From: an uncultured Sutterella sp.
GTDB lineage: Bacteria > Pseudomonadota > Gammaproteobacteria > Burkholderiales > Burkholderiaceae_F
Assembly: GCA_900546995.1 (NCBI GenBank)
Contig: URFF01000081.1
Location: forward strand, 1 to 6,281
Direction: 5' to 3'
DNA: 6,281 nt
Part shown: positions 1 to 4,964 of the stretch, one piece after another
Layout of the letters: every line of letters begins with the position of its first letter
How positions within the stretch are numbered: the first letter of the stretch is position 1
The notes under the pieces: model-generated
Seen by the model: the letters and a program-made list of their open reading frames with translations, nothing else
Told to the model about the DNA's origin: nothing
Databases searched by the model: none
Made by a program: the position numbers and the translations under genes

Positions 1-930
1 GACTACGATAACCGCAACGAAGAAAACGCCTACCCGTTTGGTGCGGGCATCGCACGCGGCTACATTGACGAACGCGGCAACGAACGCATGATGTACCTCA
101 TGCTTTTCAGTGACTCTCACTATGAACCGGAACCCATTTTCGGTTACGCTTGGGTTGCTCGCTATCCGATTGCCAACACGGGCTTTCACTTGGGCGCCGG
201 CTACACGGCCGGTTTAACCTTCCGCGAGGACTACAGCTGGGTACCCATCCCCGTGCCGTTACCCTTGGTCAGTGCCGGCACTGACTGGTTTAGTGTCTAT
301 GCGACCTATATTCCGATCTCAAACGTCTTTTTCTTCTTCTCACGCTTTGAGATTGACGATCGCAACTTGCGCTTGTCGCCGCTACCGGAATCCAACCCCT
401 GGAGCAACAATACAACAACGCTTTATGCGCAAGGCTCTTGGGTGAAAAACGACTTATCTTCGGGTGACGGTGACTTCCCGGGCGGCATGACTCTCTCGTC
501 TGACTCGGGCTTTAAGGTGGGAATTCAACAATTCTTGGATCGTCACTGGGCACTCGACTTGAGCTACCAGCAAAGCAATCACGATTTGATGCGCCATAGC
601 CGTAAGGTCAATGATCTGGAACTCACGCACATCAATCTTTTGCTTCAATACCACTGGGAAGCGGCCGAGTCGTTGCACTTACACGTCGGCGGTGGTGCGG
701 CTTACTCACAATTGAAAGCCGACATGACCGACTACAAGGAACACAGCATCAACCCGGTGGTGCAAACCGGCTTTACCTGGGCAATGACCAATCACCTTCG
801 TTTAACGGGTGATATGACGGTGAATTTTGCTCACTTCAATAACGTCGACACTGCCGATGGCGATACGCTCGGCGGTCGCTTTAAACCCGGTAACGCAAGC
901 TTTAACTTGGGTCTCGGTTTTGCCTTTTAG
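1..930 (+). CDS. pagP: PagP-like lipid A palmitoyltransferase fused to an OmpW-like outer-membrane barrel (5' end outside window)
   Basis: The reading frame is open from base 1, so the N-terminus is missing. Residues are counted here from the first codon of the window. Residues 1-118 resemble the C-terminal two thirds of PagP, the outer-membrane enzyme that moves palmitate from phospholipid to lipid A: a YPFGAGIARG segment, DERGN, the FSDS motif, EPIFGYAW, FHLGAGYTAGLT, PIPVPLPL and a final strand ending FSRFEI. The Asp-Ser pair of the PagP active site is present (D38, S39). The catalytic His would lie upstream of the window. E. coli PagP stops at this last strand, but here the frame continues through a polar, Pro/Asn-rich linker (about 119-138) into a second domain of about 170 residues. 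That domain resembles OmpW (LLLQYHW, LHVGGGAAYSQL) and ends in the BAM-type terminal strand NLGLGFAF. The fusion is seen directly. Activity and two-barrel folding are inferred. PagL is a weaker alternative for the second domain, because its His-x-Ser-Asn motif is not intact (HFNN). Confidence 0.8.
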   Translation, partial: DYDNRNEENAYPFGAGIARGYIDERGNERMMYLMLFSDSHYEPEPIFGYAWVARYPIANTGFHLGAGYTAGLTFREDYSWVPIPVPLPLVSAGTDWFSVYATYIPISNVFFFFSRFEIDDRNLRLSPLPESNPWSNNTTTLYAQGSWVKNDLSSGDGDFPGGMTLSSDSGFKVGIQQFLDRHWALDLSYQQSNHDLMRHSRKVNDLELTHINLLLQYHWEAAESLHLHVGGGAAYSQLKADMTDYKEHSINPVVQTGFTWAMTNHLRLTGDMTVNFAHFNNVDTADGDTLGGRFKPGNASFNLGLGFAF

Positions 931-931
931 T

Positions 932-941
932 GGAAAGAAAA
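932..941 (+). promoter_or_regulatory. hemL ribosome binding site that decides the start
   Basis: GGAAAGA just after the upstream stop codon lies 4-7 bases before the ATG at 942. A GTG at 930 overlaps the upstream TAG and would add four residues, but it has no purine-rich site in front of it. The ATG is therefore preferred. Confidence 0.6.
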
Positions 942-2231
942 ATGGATACGAACGATTCTTTATTTGAACGCGCGCGCCGCTCCATTCCGGGTGGCGTCAA
1001 TTCGCCGGTTCGCGCCTTCGGTTCCGTGGGCGGTGCGCCGCGCTTTATGAAACGCGCTCAAGGTCCCTATATGTGGGACGAAGACGGTAAGCGCTACATT
1101 GACTATATCTGCTCATGGGGACCGATGATTTTGGGTCACAACAATCCTGAAGTCATCGAAGCGGTTCACCAAGCGGTTGACATGGGGCTTACTTTCGGGT
1201 GTGCAACGGCTCGTGAAATTGCCATTGCCGAAGAAATTAAGAAAATCATGCCTTCGATCGAAGAGGTGCGTTTGGTGAGTTCCGGCACCGAAGCCGGCAT
1301 GAGCGCCATTCGCTTGGCACGAGGCTTTACCGGGCGCAATAAGATCATCAAATTTGAAGGCTGCTACCACGGCCACAGCGACAGTCTCCTCGTGAAAGCG
1401 GGCTCTGGCATGCTCACGTTCGGCAACCCAAGCTCTGCCGGGGTGCCTGCCTCGGTGACTGAGCATACCTTGGTCTTGGAATATAACAACTGCGAGCAAC
1501 TTGAAGATGCCTTTAAGCATTACGGGAACGACATCGCCTGCGTGATCGTGGAAGCCATTGCCGGCAACATGAACATGGTGCCGGGTAAGCCGGAATTCAT
1601 TCATGCCATGCGTGAGCTTTGCACGAAATACGGTGCGCTGCTCATTGTCGATGAAGTGATGACCGGTTTCCGTGTTGCTTTACAGGGCGCGCAAAGCCTC
1701 TACCAGGTCACGCCTGACATCACCATGTTCGGTAAGGTGATCGGTGGTGGCATGCCGGTCGCAGCCTTTGGCGGCCGACACGATGTGATGGAAAAGATTG
1801 CCCCGTGCGGTCCGGTTTATCAAGCCGGTACCTTGTCTGGCAATCCCGTGGCCGTCGCTTGCGGTTTAAAGACTTTGCAATTAATTCAAGCCGAAGGCTT
1901 CTACGATCGACTCTCCGCCCAAACGAGCCGTCTGATGAAGGGACTCAAAGCCGCTGCCGATGAAGCGGGCGTGCCCTTTGCCGCGCAAAGTATCGGTGGC
2001 ATGTTCGGTATTTATTTCTTGGACGATTTGCCTCAGGGTTTTAGCGATGTGATGAAGTCCAATACCCAACGCTTTAACGTTTTCTTCCACGAAATGCTCG
2101 AACAGGGTGTTCACTTAGCGCCGTCGGTGTTTGAAGCCGGTTTTGTCTCCATCGCTCACGATGACACGGTCATTGACGAGACAATTGAAAAGGCGAAGAT
2201 CGCTTTCGCAAAAGTGGCTCAAACCATGTAA
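942..2231 (+). CDS. hemL: Glutamate-1-semialdehyde 2,1-aminomutase
   Basis: HemL is a PLP-dependent class III aminotransferase-fold enzyme. It converts glutamate-1-semialdehyde to 5-aminolevulinate, the last step of the C5 route into haem, and acts in the cytoplasm as a dimer. The protein has 429 residues, against 426 in E. coli, and is alignable along its whole length. It shows the N-terminal IPGGVNSPVRAF signature, SWGPMILGHN, SSGTEAGMSAIRLARGFTGR, FEGCYHGHSD, the PLP-site DEVMTGFRVA and FGKVIGGGMPVAAFGG with the Schiff-base lysine at K265. GPVYQAGTLSGNP and a C-terminal VHLAPSVFEAGF follow. No key residue is missing. The start codon lies 11 bp after the barrel gene's stop with no promoter or terminator between, so co-transcription is likely. 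A terminator follows at 2256. Its presence implies haem synthesis from glutamyl-tRNA and not by the Shemin (ALA synthase) route. Identification is secure. Confidence 0.98.
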   Translation: MDTNDSLFERARRSIPGGVNSPVRAFGSVGGAPRFMKRAQGPYMWDEDGKRYIDYICSWGPMILGHNNPEVIEAVHQAVDMGLTFGCATAREIAIAEEIKKIMPSIEEVRLVSSGTEAGMSAIRLARGFTGRNKIIKFEGCYHGHSDSLLVKAGSGMLTFGNPSSAGVPASVTEHTLVLEYNNCEQLEDAFKHYGNDIACVIVEAIAGNMNMVPGKPEFIHAMRELCTKYGALLIVDEVMTGFRVALQGAQSLYQVTPDITMFGKVIGGGMPVAAFGGRHDVMEKIAPCGPVYQAGTLSGNPVAVACGLKTLQLIQAEGFYDRLSAQTSRLMKGLKAAADEAGVPFAAQSIGGMFGIYFLDDLPQGFSDVMKSNTQRFNVFFHEMLEQGVHLAPSVFEAGFVSIAHDDTVIDETIEKAKIAFAKVAQTM

Positions 2232-2255
2232 TCCCTAATTGAGTTGTTACTCATC

Positions 2256-2284
2256 AAGGCAGCTAATCAATAGCTGCCTTTTTT
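2256..2284 (+). terminator. Rho-independent terminator after hemL
   Basis: A perfect 10-bp stem, AAGGCAGCTA (2256-2265) with TAGCTGCCTT (2271-2280), has a 5-base loop and is followed by TTTT, giving six T in a row. It ends the barrel/hemL transcript. Confidence 0.93.
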
Positions 2285-2314
2285 GATCAGTTATCGGACT
2301 TACGAGATTGGCTC

Positions 2315-2344
2315 TTGTACGCCCATCAGAAATTTCGCTATCCT
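2315..2344 (+). promoter_or_regulatory. Possible promoter of the repeat-protein gene
   Basis: TTGTAC (2315-2320) and TATCCT (2339-2344) are spaced 18 bp and are the best sigma70-like pair between the hemL terminator and the start at 2380. Both boxes match the consensus only partly (3/6 and 4/6). Something must initiate here because of the terminator upstream, but this exact site is tentative. Confidence 0.3.
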
Positions 2345-2345
2345 A

Positions 2346-2367
2346 AGCGTTAGCTTCGGCTAACGTT
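2346..2367 (+). promoter_or_regulatory. UUCG-tetraloop hairpin / dyad upstream of the repeat-protein gene
   Basis: CGTTAGC (2348-2354) and GCTAACG (2359-2365) form a perfect 7-bp stem closed by the very stable C(UUCG)G loop. It can be extended by one G-U and one A-T pair. It ends 12 bases before the start codon, where no good Shine-Dalgarno sequence is seen. There is no T-run after it, so it is not an ordinary terminator. It could be a 5'-leader structure, or an operator if transcription starts within it. Confidence 0.5.
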
Positions 2368-2379
2368 ACACCACTGAGT

Positions 2380-2763
2380 ATGTTAAAAACCATCCTCACC
2401 CTTCTGATTTCCGCAATTTGTGTCATGGCAGCGCTTCCTGCGATGGCACATCACGATAGTGGCCGCTATTACAACCACCACGGTCAATACCAAGGACGAA
2501 TTGACGACAACGGACGATCTTATGATGCCAATGAGCGCTATACGGGTCGTCAGAATGCCGATGGCAGACGCTACGACAGTTCTGGACGTTATCAAGGACG
2601 AATGGACAGTAACGGACGCTTTTACGATGAAAACGGTCGTTACTGCGGACGCGTTGATAATCACGGTCGATACTATGACCGCTCAGGTCGCTACCTCGGC
2701 AAAGAAGATGCCAACGGTCGATTCTACGACCGATCAGGTCGCTATCAGGGGCGCGTTCAGTAA
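2380..2763 (+). CDS. Small secreted protein of six 17-residue GRxYD repeats
   Basis: This is a 127-residue protein with a clear Sec signal peptide: Lys3, then a hydrophobic core to about residue 19 and an Ala-Met-Ala cleavage site at 21-23. The mature protein starts HHDSGRYY. Residues 27-127 are six consecutive repeats (27-43, 44-60, 61-77, 78-94, 95-111, 112-127) of the pattern (N/S/D/H)GRxYDxxGRYxGRxDx. They are rich in Gly, Arg, Tyr, Asp and Asn. The single mature cysteine is C89. The pattern recalls short Gly/Tyr/Asp beta-hairpin repeats of the 'beta-flower' type, which is an inference; I do not recognise a named family with confidence. A periplasmic or extracellular location is likely, since there is no lipobox or membrane anchor. 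The start is fixed by the signal peptide, although the site before it is poor (only GAG at 2376). The amidohydrolase gene begins 38 bp downstream and may share its transcript. The function is unknown. Confidence 0.85.
   Translation: MLKTILTLLISAICVMAALPAMAHHDSGRYYNHHGQYQGRIDDNGRSYDANERYTGRQNADGRRYDSSGRYQGRMDSNGRFYDENGRYCGRVDNHGRYYDRSGRYLGKEDANGRFYDRSGRYQGRVQ
2458..2760 (+). repeat. In-frame 51-bp tandem repeat array, six units
   Basis: Five full units of 51 bp and one of 48 bp encode the 17-residue repeats. DNA identity is uneven. The last two units are the most alike (both contain GGTCGCTA after a TCAGG-type turn), while the first two have diverged. This suggests an old array with some recent duplication or conversion at the 3' end. 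The unit length is a multiple of three, so gain or loss of a unit keeps the frame. Confidence 0.85.
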
Positions 2764-2801
2764 ATTTTTTCACTGATGACTTTTTTGAAAGGAAAATCGA
2801 A

Positions 2802-4076
2802 ATGTCTGACAAATATTTTGACGAGATGATCACTGCTCGCCGTACGATTCACCGCCGCCCCGAAGAAGGCTGGACGGAATTTGAAACGATGTGGTACGTT
2901 TGCAGCCACTTGGATCAATGGGGCATCCCCTATTTGACCGGCACAAAAGTCATCAATCCGAAGTTTGCGATGGGCCGCAACGAACAATTGGTCAAGGATG
3001 CTATGGCCCGCGCTCTCAAACAAGGTGTACCTCAAGAATTTTTGGATAAAACCGAAGGCTACACGGGCGCTGTTGCTTTGATCGACACGGGCCGTCCGGG
3101 TCCTGTCACGGCATTCCGCTTTGATATGGATGCATTGCCCGTTCGTGAAAGCGACGCTGCCGAACATCCCCCGGTCAAAGAAGGGTTCGCCAGCGAACGC
3201 CCCGGGTTGATGCACGCCTGCGGCCACGACGGTCACACCGCTGTGGGTCTGACAGTCGCCCACTGGCTTTGGGATCACAAGGATCAATTCTGCGGCAAAT
3301 TTAAGATTCTTTTCCAACCGGCCGAAGAAGGTGTTCGCGGTGCTCGCCCGATGGCTGAATCCGGCATCGTCGATGATGCCAACTGGCTTGTCGGCAGCCA
3401 CATCGGCGGCAACTTCAAGCCGGGTGAAATTTGTGTTCAAACGGGTGGCTTCTTAGCTTCCACGAAGTTTGACATCACCTTTATCGGTCAAGAAGCTCAC
3501 GCGGGTAACGCACCGCACAAAGGTCACAGCGCATTGGTTGCCGCAGCCTGCGCAACGATGATGATTCAAGGGATTCCTCGTCACGGCGACGGTGATACGC
3601 GCGTGGCTGTCGGTAAACTCAACGCCGGCGAAGGTCGTAATATTGTGGCCGCTCACGCCACGATGCAAATGGAAGTTCGCGGCTCCACGCAAGAAGTCAA
3701 TGACTTTATGGCAGAAAACGTCGAACACATCATCGAAGGTGTGGAACGCGCCTATCAAGTCAAGGCCAAGGTCGAACGCGTGGGCGAATCCTCGACACTG
3801 GTTGTCTGCCCGAAGATCTTTGATGTGCTTGAAGACGCCATGCGTAAGGTTCCCGGTGCCAAGCTTTTGCCGCGCTACAATGCGCCGGCAGGCTCCGAAG
3901 ACTGCTCTTGGTTGATTCGTCGCGTTGCAGAACACGGCGGCCAAGCCGGTTTCTTCCTCTTTGGCGCACTCAACCACGGTCATCATCGTCCGGACTTCGA
4001 TATTCAAGATACGCAAACATTGCCGATCGGCTTTAATACATTTATTGAATTTGCCAAGATCGTCAACAAGGCCTAA
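2802..4076 (+). CDS. abgA: AbgA-like M20 family metallo-amidohydrolase
   Basis: This 424-residue cytoplasmic protein has no signal peptide and starts at an ATG 8 bases after AAAGGA (2788-2793). It belongs to peptidase family M20 and is closest, from memory, to AbgA, a subunit of the p-aminobenzoyl-glutamate hydrolase that splits this folate breakdown product into p-aminobenzoate and glutamate. Shared marks are EEGWTEFET near the N-terminus, DTGRPGPVTAFRFDMDALP (D108 and D110), and MHACGHDGHTA with C140 and H142. It also has FQPAEEG with E175 (catalytic base) and E176 (metal ligand), H200, the dimerisation/lid segment around AHAGNAPHKGHSAL, APAGSEDCSW, and a C-terminal GHHRPDFD supplying the last His (H394 or H395). 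All expected di-metal residues appear present. No AbgB partner or AbgT transporter gene lies in the window, so the substrate is uncertain; other N-acyl amino acid amidohydrolases are possible. The assignment to M20 is firm, to AbgA itself moderate. Confidence 0.88.
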   Translation: MSDKYFDEMITARRTIHRRPEEGWTEFETMWYVCSHLDQWGIPYLTGTKVINPKFAMGRNEQLVKDAMARALKQGVPQEFLDKTEGYTGAVALIDTGRPGPVTAFRFDMDALPVRESDAAEHPPVKEGFASERPGLMHACGHDGHTAVGLTVAHWLWDHKDQFCGKFKILFQPAEEGVRGARPMAESGIVDDANWLVGSHIGGNFKPGEICVQTGGFLASTKFDITFIGQEAHAGNAPHKGHSALVAAACATMMIQGIPRHGDGDTRVAVGKLNAGEGRNIVAAHATMQMEVRGSTQEVNDFMAENVEHIIEGVERAYQVKAKVERVGESSTLVVCPKIFDVLEDAMRKVPGAKLLPRYNAPAGSEDCSWLIRRVAEHGGQAGFFLFGALNHGHHRPDFDIQDTQTLPIGFNTFIEFAKIVNKA

Positions 4077-4086
4077 ATCTTGTTGT

Positions 4087-4147
4087 TGGGATAGGAAAGT
4101 CCCACTAGCTGCCCCTTTTTTAAGCAGTTAGCTAACTTCCTGTCCCA
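4087..4147 (+). other. Long imperfect stem-loop in the 3' region of the amidohydrolase transcript
   Basis: TGGGA (4087-4091) pairs with TCCCA (4143-4147). The stem continues through AGGAA with TTCCT, a bulged A, an internal loop and an 8-bp stem CTAGCTGC (4105-4112) with GCAGTTAG (4124-4131), which contains one G-T pair. The terminal loop holds CCC followed by six T. TGGGA can instead pair with the nearer TCCCA at 4100-4104, so two folds compete. No T-run follows the long stem. Its role is unknown; RNA protection or attenuation are guesses. Confidence 0.55.
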
Positions 4148-4162
4148 CTTAGGATTTCTGCC

Positions 4163-4217
4163 AAAGGCTCCTGAGTTATTCACAAATTCTGTGGATAAGT
4201 TATCAGGGGCCTTTTTT
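4163..4217 (+). terminator. Rho-independent terminator after the amidohydrolase gene, containing DnaA boxes
   Basis: The outer stem is AAAGGCTCCTGA (4163-4174) with TCAGGGGCCTTT (4203-4214), 12 bp with one G-T pair, followed by a run of six T from 4212. An inner 9-bp stem (4176-4184 with 4190-4198) closes a 5-base loop. The T-run makes it directional for the plus strand. It would be weaker for convergent minus-strand transcripts. Confidence 0.85.
4176..4198. promoter_or_regulatory. Inverted pair of DnaA-box sequences
   Basis: TGTGGATAA (4190-4198) is the exact complement of the consensus DnaA box TTATCCACA. TTATTCACA (4176-4184) fits the relaxed TTATNCACA form. They face each other across 5 bp and form the inner stem of the terminator hairpin. 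The sequence match is direct; DnaA binding is inference. Confidence 0.45.
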
Positions 4218-4242
4218 AAGATGCTGGTGGGATTTTTTGTCA

Positions 4243-4268
4243 AATTTTTGGCGATTTTGCCAAAAATT
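4243..4268. repeat. AT-rich perfect inverted repeat near the creA 3' end
   Basis: AATTTTTGGC (4243-4252) and GCCAAAAATT (4259-4268) form a perfect 10-bp stem with a 6-base loop. It lies 15 bp beyond the creA stop codon on the minus strand and is the only hairpin close enough to end that transcript. It has just three G-C pairs and a poor T-run, so at best it is a weak terminator. Confidence 0.5.
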
Positions 4269-4282
4269 ATTCAAAACCAAAC

Positions 4283-4801
4283 CTATTTTTGGACTTCAGA
4301 CGTCATCGACTGCGTGCCCGGCACGATCGGACGTTTCACGTAAGCGCTTGTTCCCCAAAGCGGAATGGTTGAAAGCGAATGATGAAAACTTCCTGAAATT
4401 TCCTTTGTGGAATACGCAAGATACAAAAGCGTCTGATTGTCTGCATCGTATATCCGACGAATTTTCATATTCTTTAAAAAGATGCTCTTTGATCGGTGAA
4501 ACACCACCTCACCGTCCTTACTCTTATCAATCGCGGCAATCATTTCCGGCGTAATAGGACCAGTCTGGTGACACTCCACCGAATTATTTGATGGGTCGCT
4601 TAAAGAAAGATTCGCCTCGATACTGGCAACGTGGCAAGTGACACCAGTCACCACCGGATCCACGAAATAGTTGATTTTCACGTCTTTGAGCGTTAAAAAG
4701 CCCAAGGACACGTCGCCCACATCGTCTTGACTGTCGCATCCCGCTAACAGAAGAACACCCATTAGAGAGGCCGCTAAAAGCGTCTTTTTTGAACGAAGCA
4801 T
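4283..4801 (-). CDS. creA: CreA-family lipoprotein
   Basis: The protein has 172 residues when started at the ATG at 4801. Upstream codons in frame could add 17 residues, but GAGGA (4809-4813) sits 7 bases before this ATG and the lipoprotein signal then starts properly. The signal is MLRSKK, a hydrophobic stretch 7-19 and the lipobox LLAGC with lipidated C22. Asp at +2 would favour retention in the inner membrane by the E. coli Lol rule. Residues 29-147 match the CreA family of envelope proteins of unknown biochemical role: VSLGFLTLKDVKI, FVDPVVTGVTC, VECHQTGPI, GEVVFHRSKSIFLKNMKIRRIYD, LLYLAYS and STIPL. The cysteine pair C56 and C77 is at the positions of the E. coli CreA pair. E. coli CreA ends soon after this point, while this protein carries about 24 further residues. 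No creBCD genes are seen here. Family assignment is good; the function is unknown. Confidence 0.88.
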   Translation of the reverse strand: MLRSKKTLLAASLMGVLLLAGCDSQDDVGDVSLGFLTLKDVKINYFVDPVVTGVTCHVASIEANLSLSDPSNNSVECHQTGPITPEMIAAIDKSKDGEVVFHRSKSIFLKNMKIRRIYDADNQTLLYLAYSTKEISGSFHHSLSTIPLWGTSAYVKRPIVPGTQSMTSEVQK

Positions 4802-4808
4802 CACCATA

Positions 4809-4813
4809 TCCTC
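4809..4813 (-). promoter_or_regulatory. creA ribosome binding site that decides the start
   Basis: GAGGA on the minus strand is 7 bases before the ATG at 4801. It touches the ATG at 4807, making that codon unusable with this site, and it lies inside the longest possible open frame. This supports the shorter lipoprotein start. Confidence 0.7.
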
Positions 4814-4869
4814 ATTAATTAATGATCTGACTATACAACAAAATATTTTCAATCCAAAACCTTGTTGTA
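4812..4869 (-). promoter_or_regulatory. Putative creA promoter with two overlapping dyad elements
   Basis: On the minus strand TTGGAT (4852-4857) and TATAGT (4830-4835) are spaced 16 bp. The -10 box is one base from consensus; the -35 is weak. An 8-bp inverted repeat TTGTTGTA/TACAACAA (4862-4869 and 4834-4841) spans the -35 and touches the -10. A perfect 14-bp palindrome, TCATTAATTAATGA (4812-4825), covers the expected transcription start and the edge of the ribosome site. Both are operator-like. No cognate regulator can be named. Confidence 0.5.
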
Positions 4870-4901
4870 CCTTTTCTGTTGCGAAACGTTACGCTGCGCG
4901 C

Positions 4902-4945
4902 AAAGAAGAAAAAAGCGCCTCCGGAAATCATCCAAGAAGCGCTTT
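4902..4945 (-). terminator. Rho-independent terminator after the TSUP gene
   Basis: Read on the minus strand, AAAGCGC (4939-4945) pairs with GCGCTTT (4912-4918). An inner stem with two G-T pairs extends it, and it is followed by a T-rich run (TTTTTTCTTCTTTG). It lies about 20 bp after the TSUP stop codon and separates that gene from creA. Confidence 0.8.
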
Positions 4946-4964
4946 GACATTAACCGATTGTCGC

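Noticed and set aside
1113..1604. Long open frame on the minus strand inside hemL
   Set aside because: It is antisense to a fully conserved gene, has no recognisable motifs and a His-rich composition typical of reading a codon-biased gene backwards.
2757..2786. Possible terminator between the repeat protein and the amidohydrolase
   Set aside because: TCAGT/ACTGA gives only a 5-bp AT-rich stem with a 10-base loop, separated from the T-run by four bases. Too weak to call.
2420..2833. Overlapping open frames on both strands over the repeat protein
   Set aside because: The 51-bp repeat keeps other frames open by periodicity. Only the 2380 frame has a signal peptide and ordered repeats.
2757..3440. 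227-residue minus-strand open frame and a 187-residue one at 3453-4016
   Set aside because: Both lie opposite the conserved M20 gene and show no motif or ribosome site. They are shadow frames.
4077..4282. Full replication origin
   Set aside because: Only two DnaA boxes and one near match are seen, and none of the usual origin neighbours (dnaA, dnaN, rpmH, mnmG) is in the window.
4237..4554. Plus-strand open frame opposite the creA 3' half
   Set aside because: It overlaps the conserved CreA domain in antisense, and its sequence has no domain, signal peptide or plausible start site.
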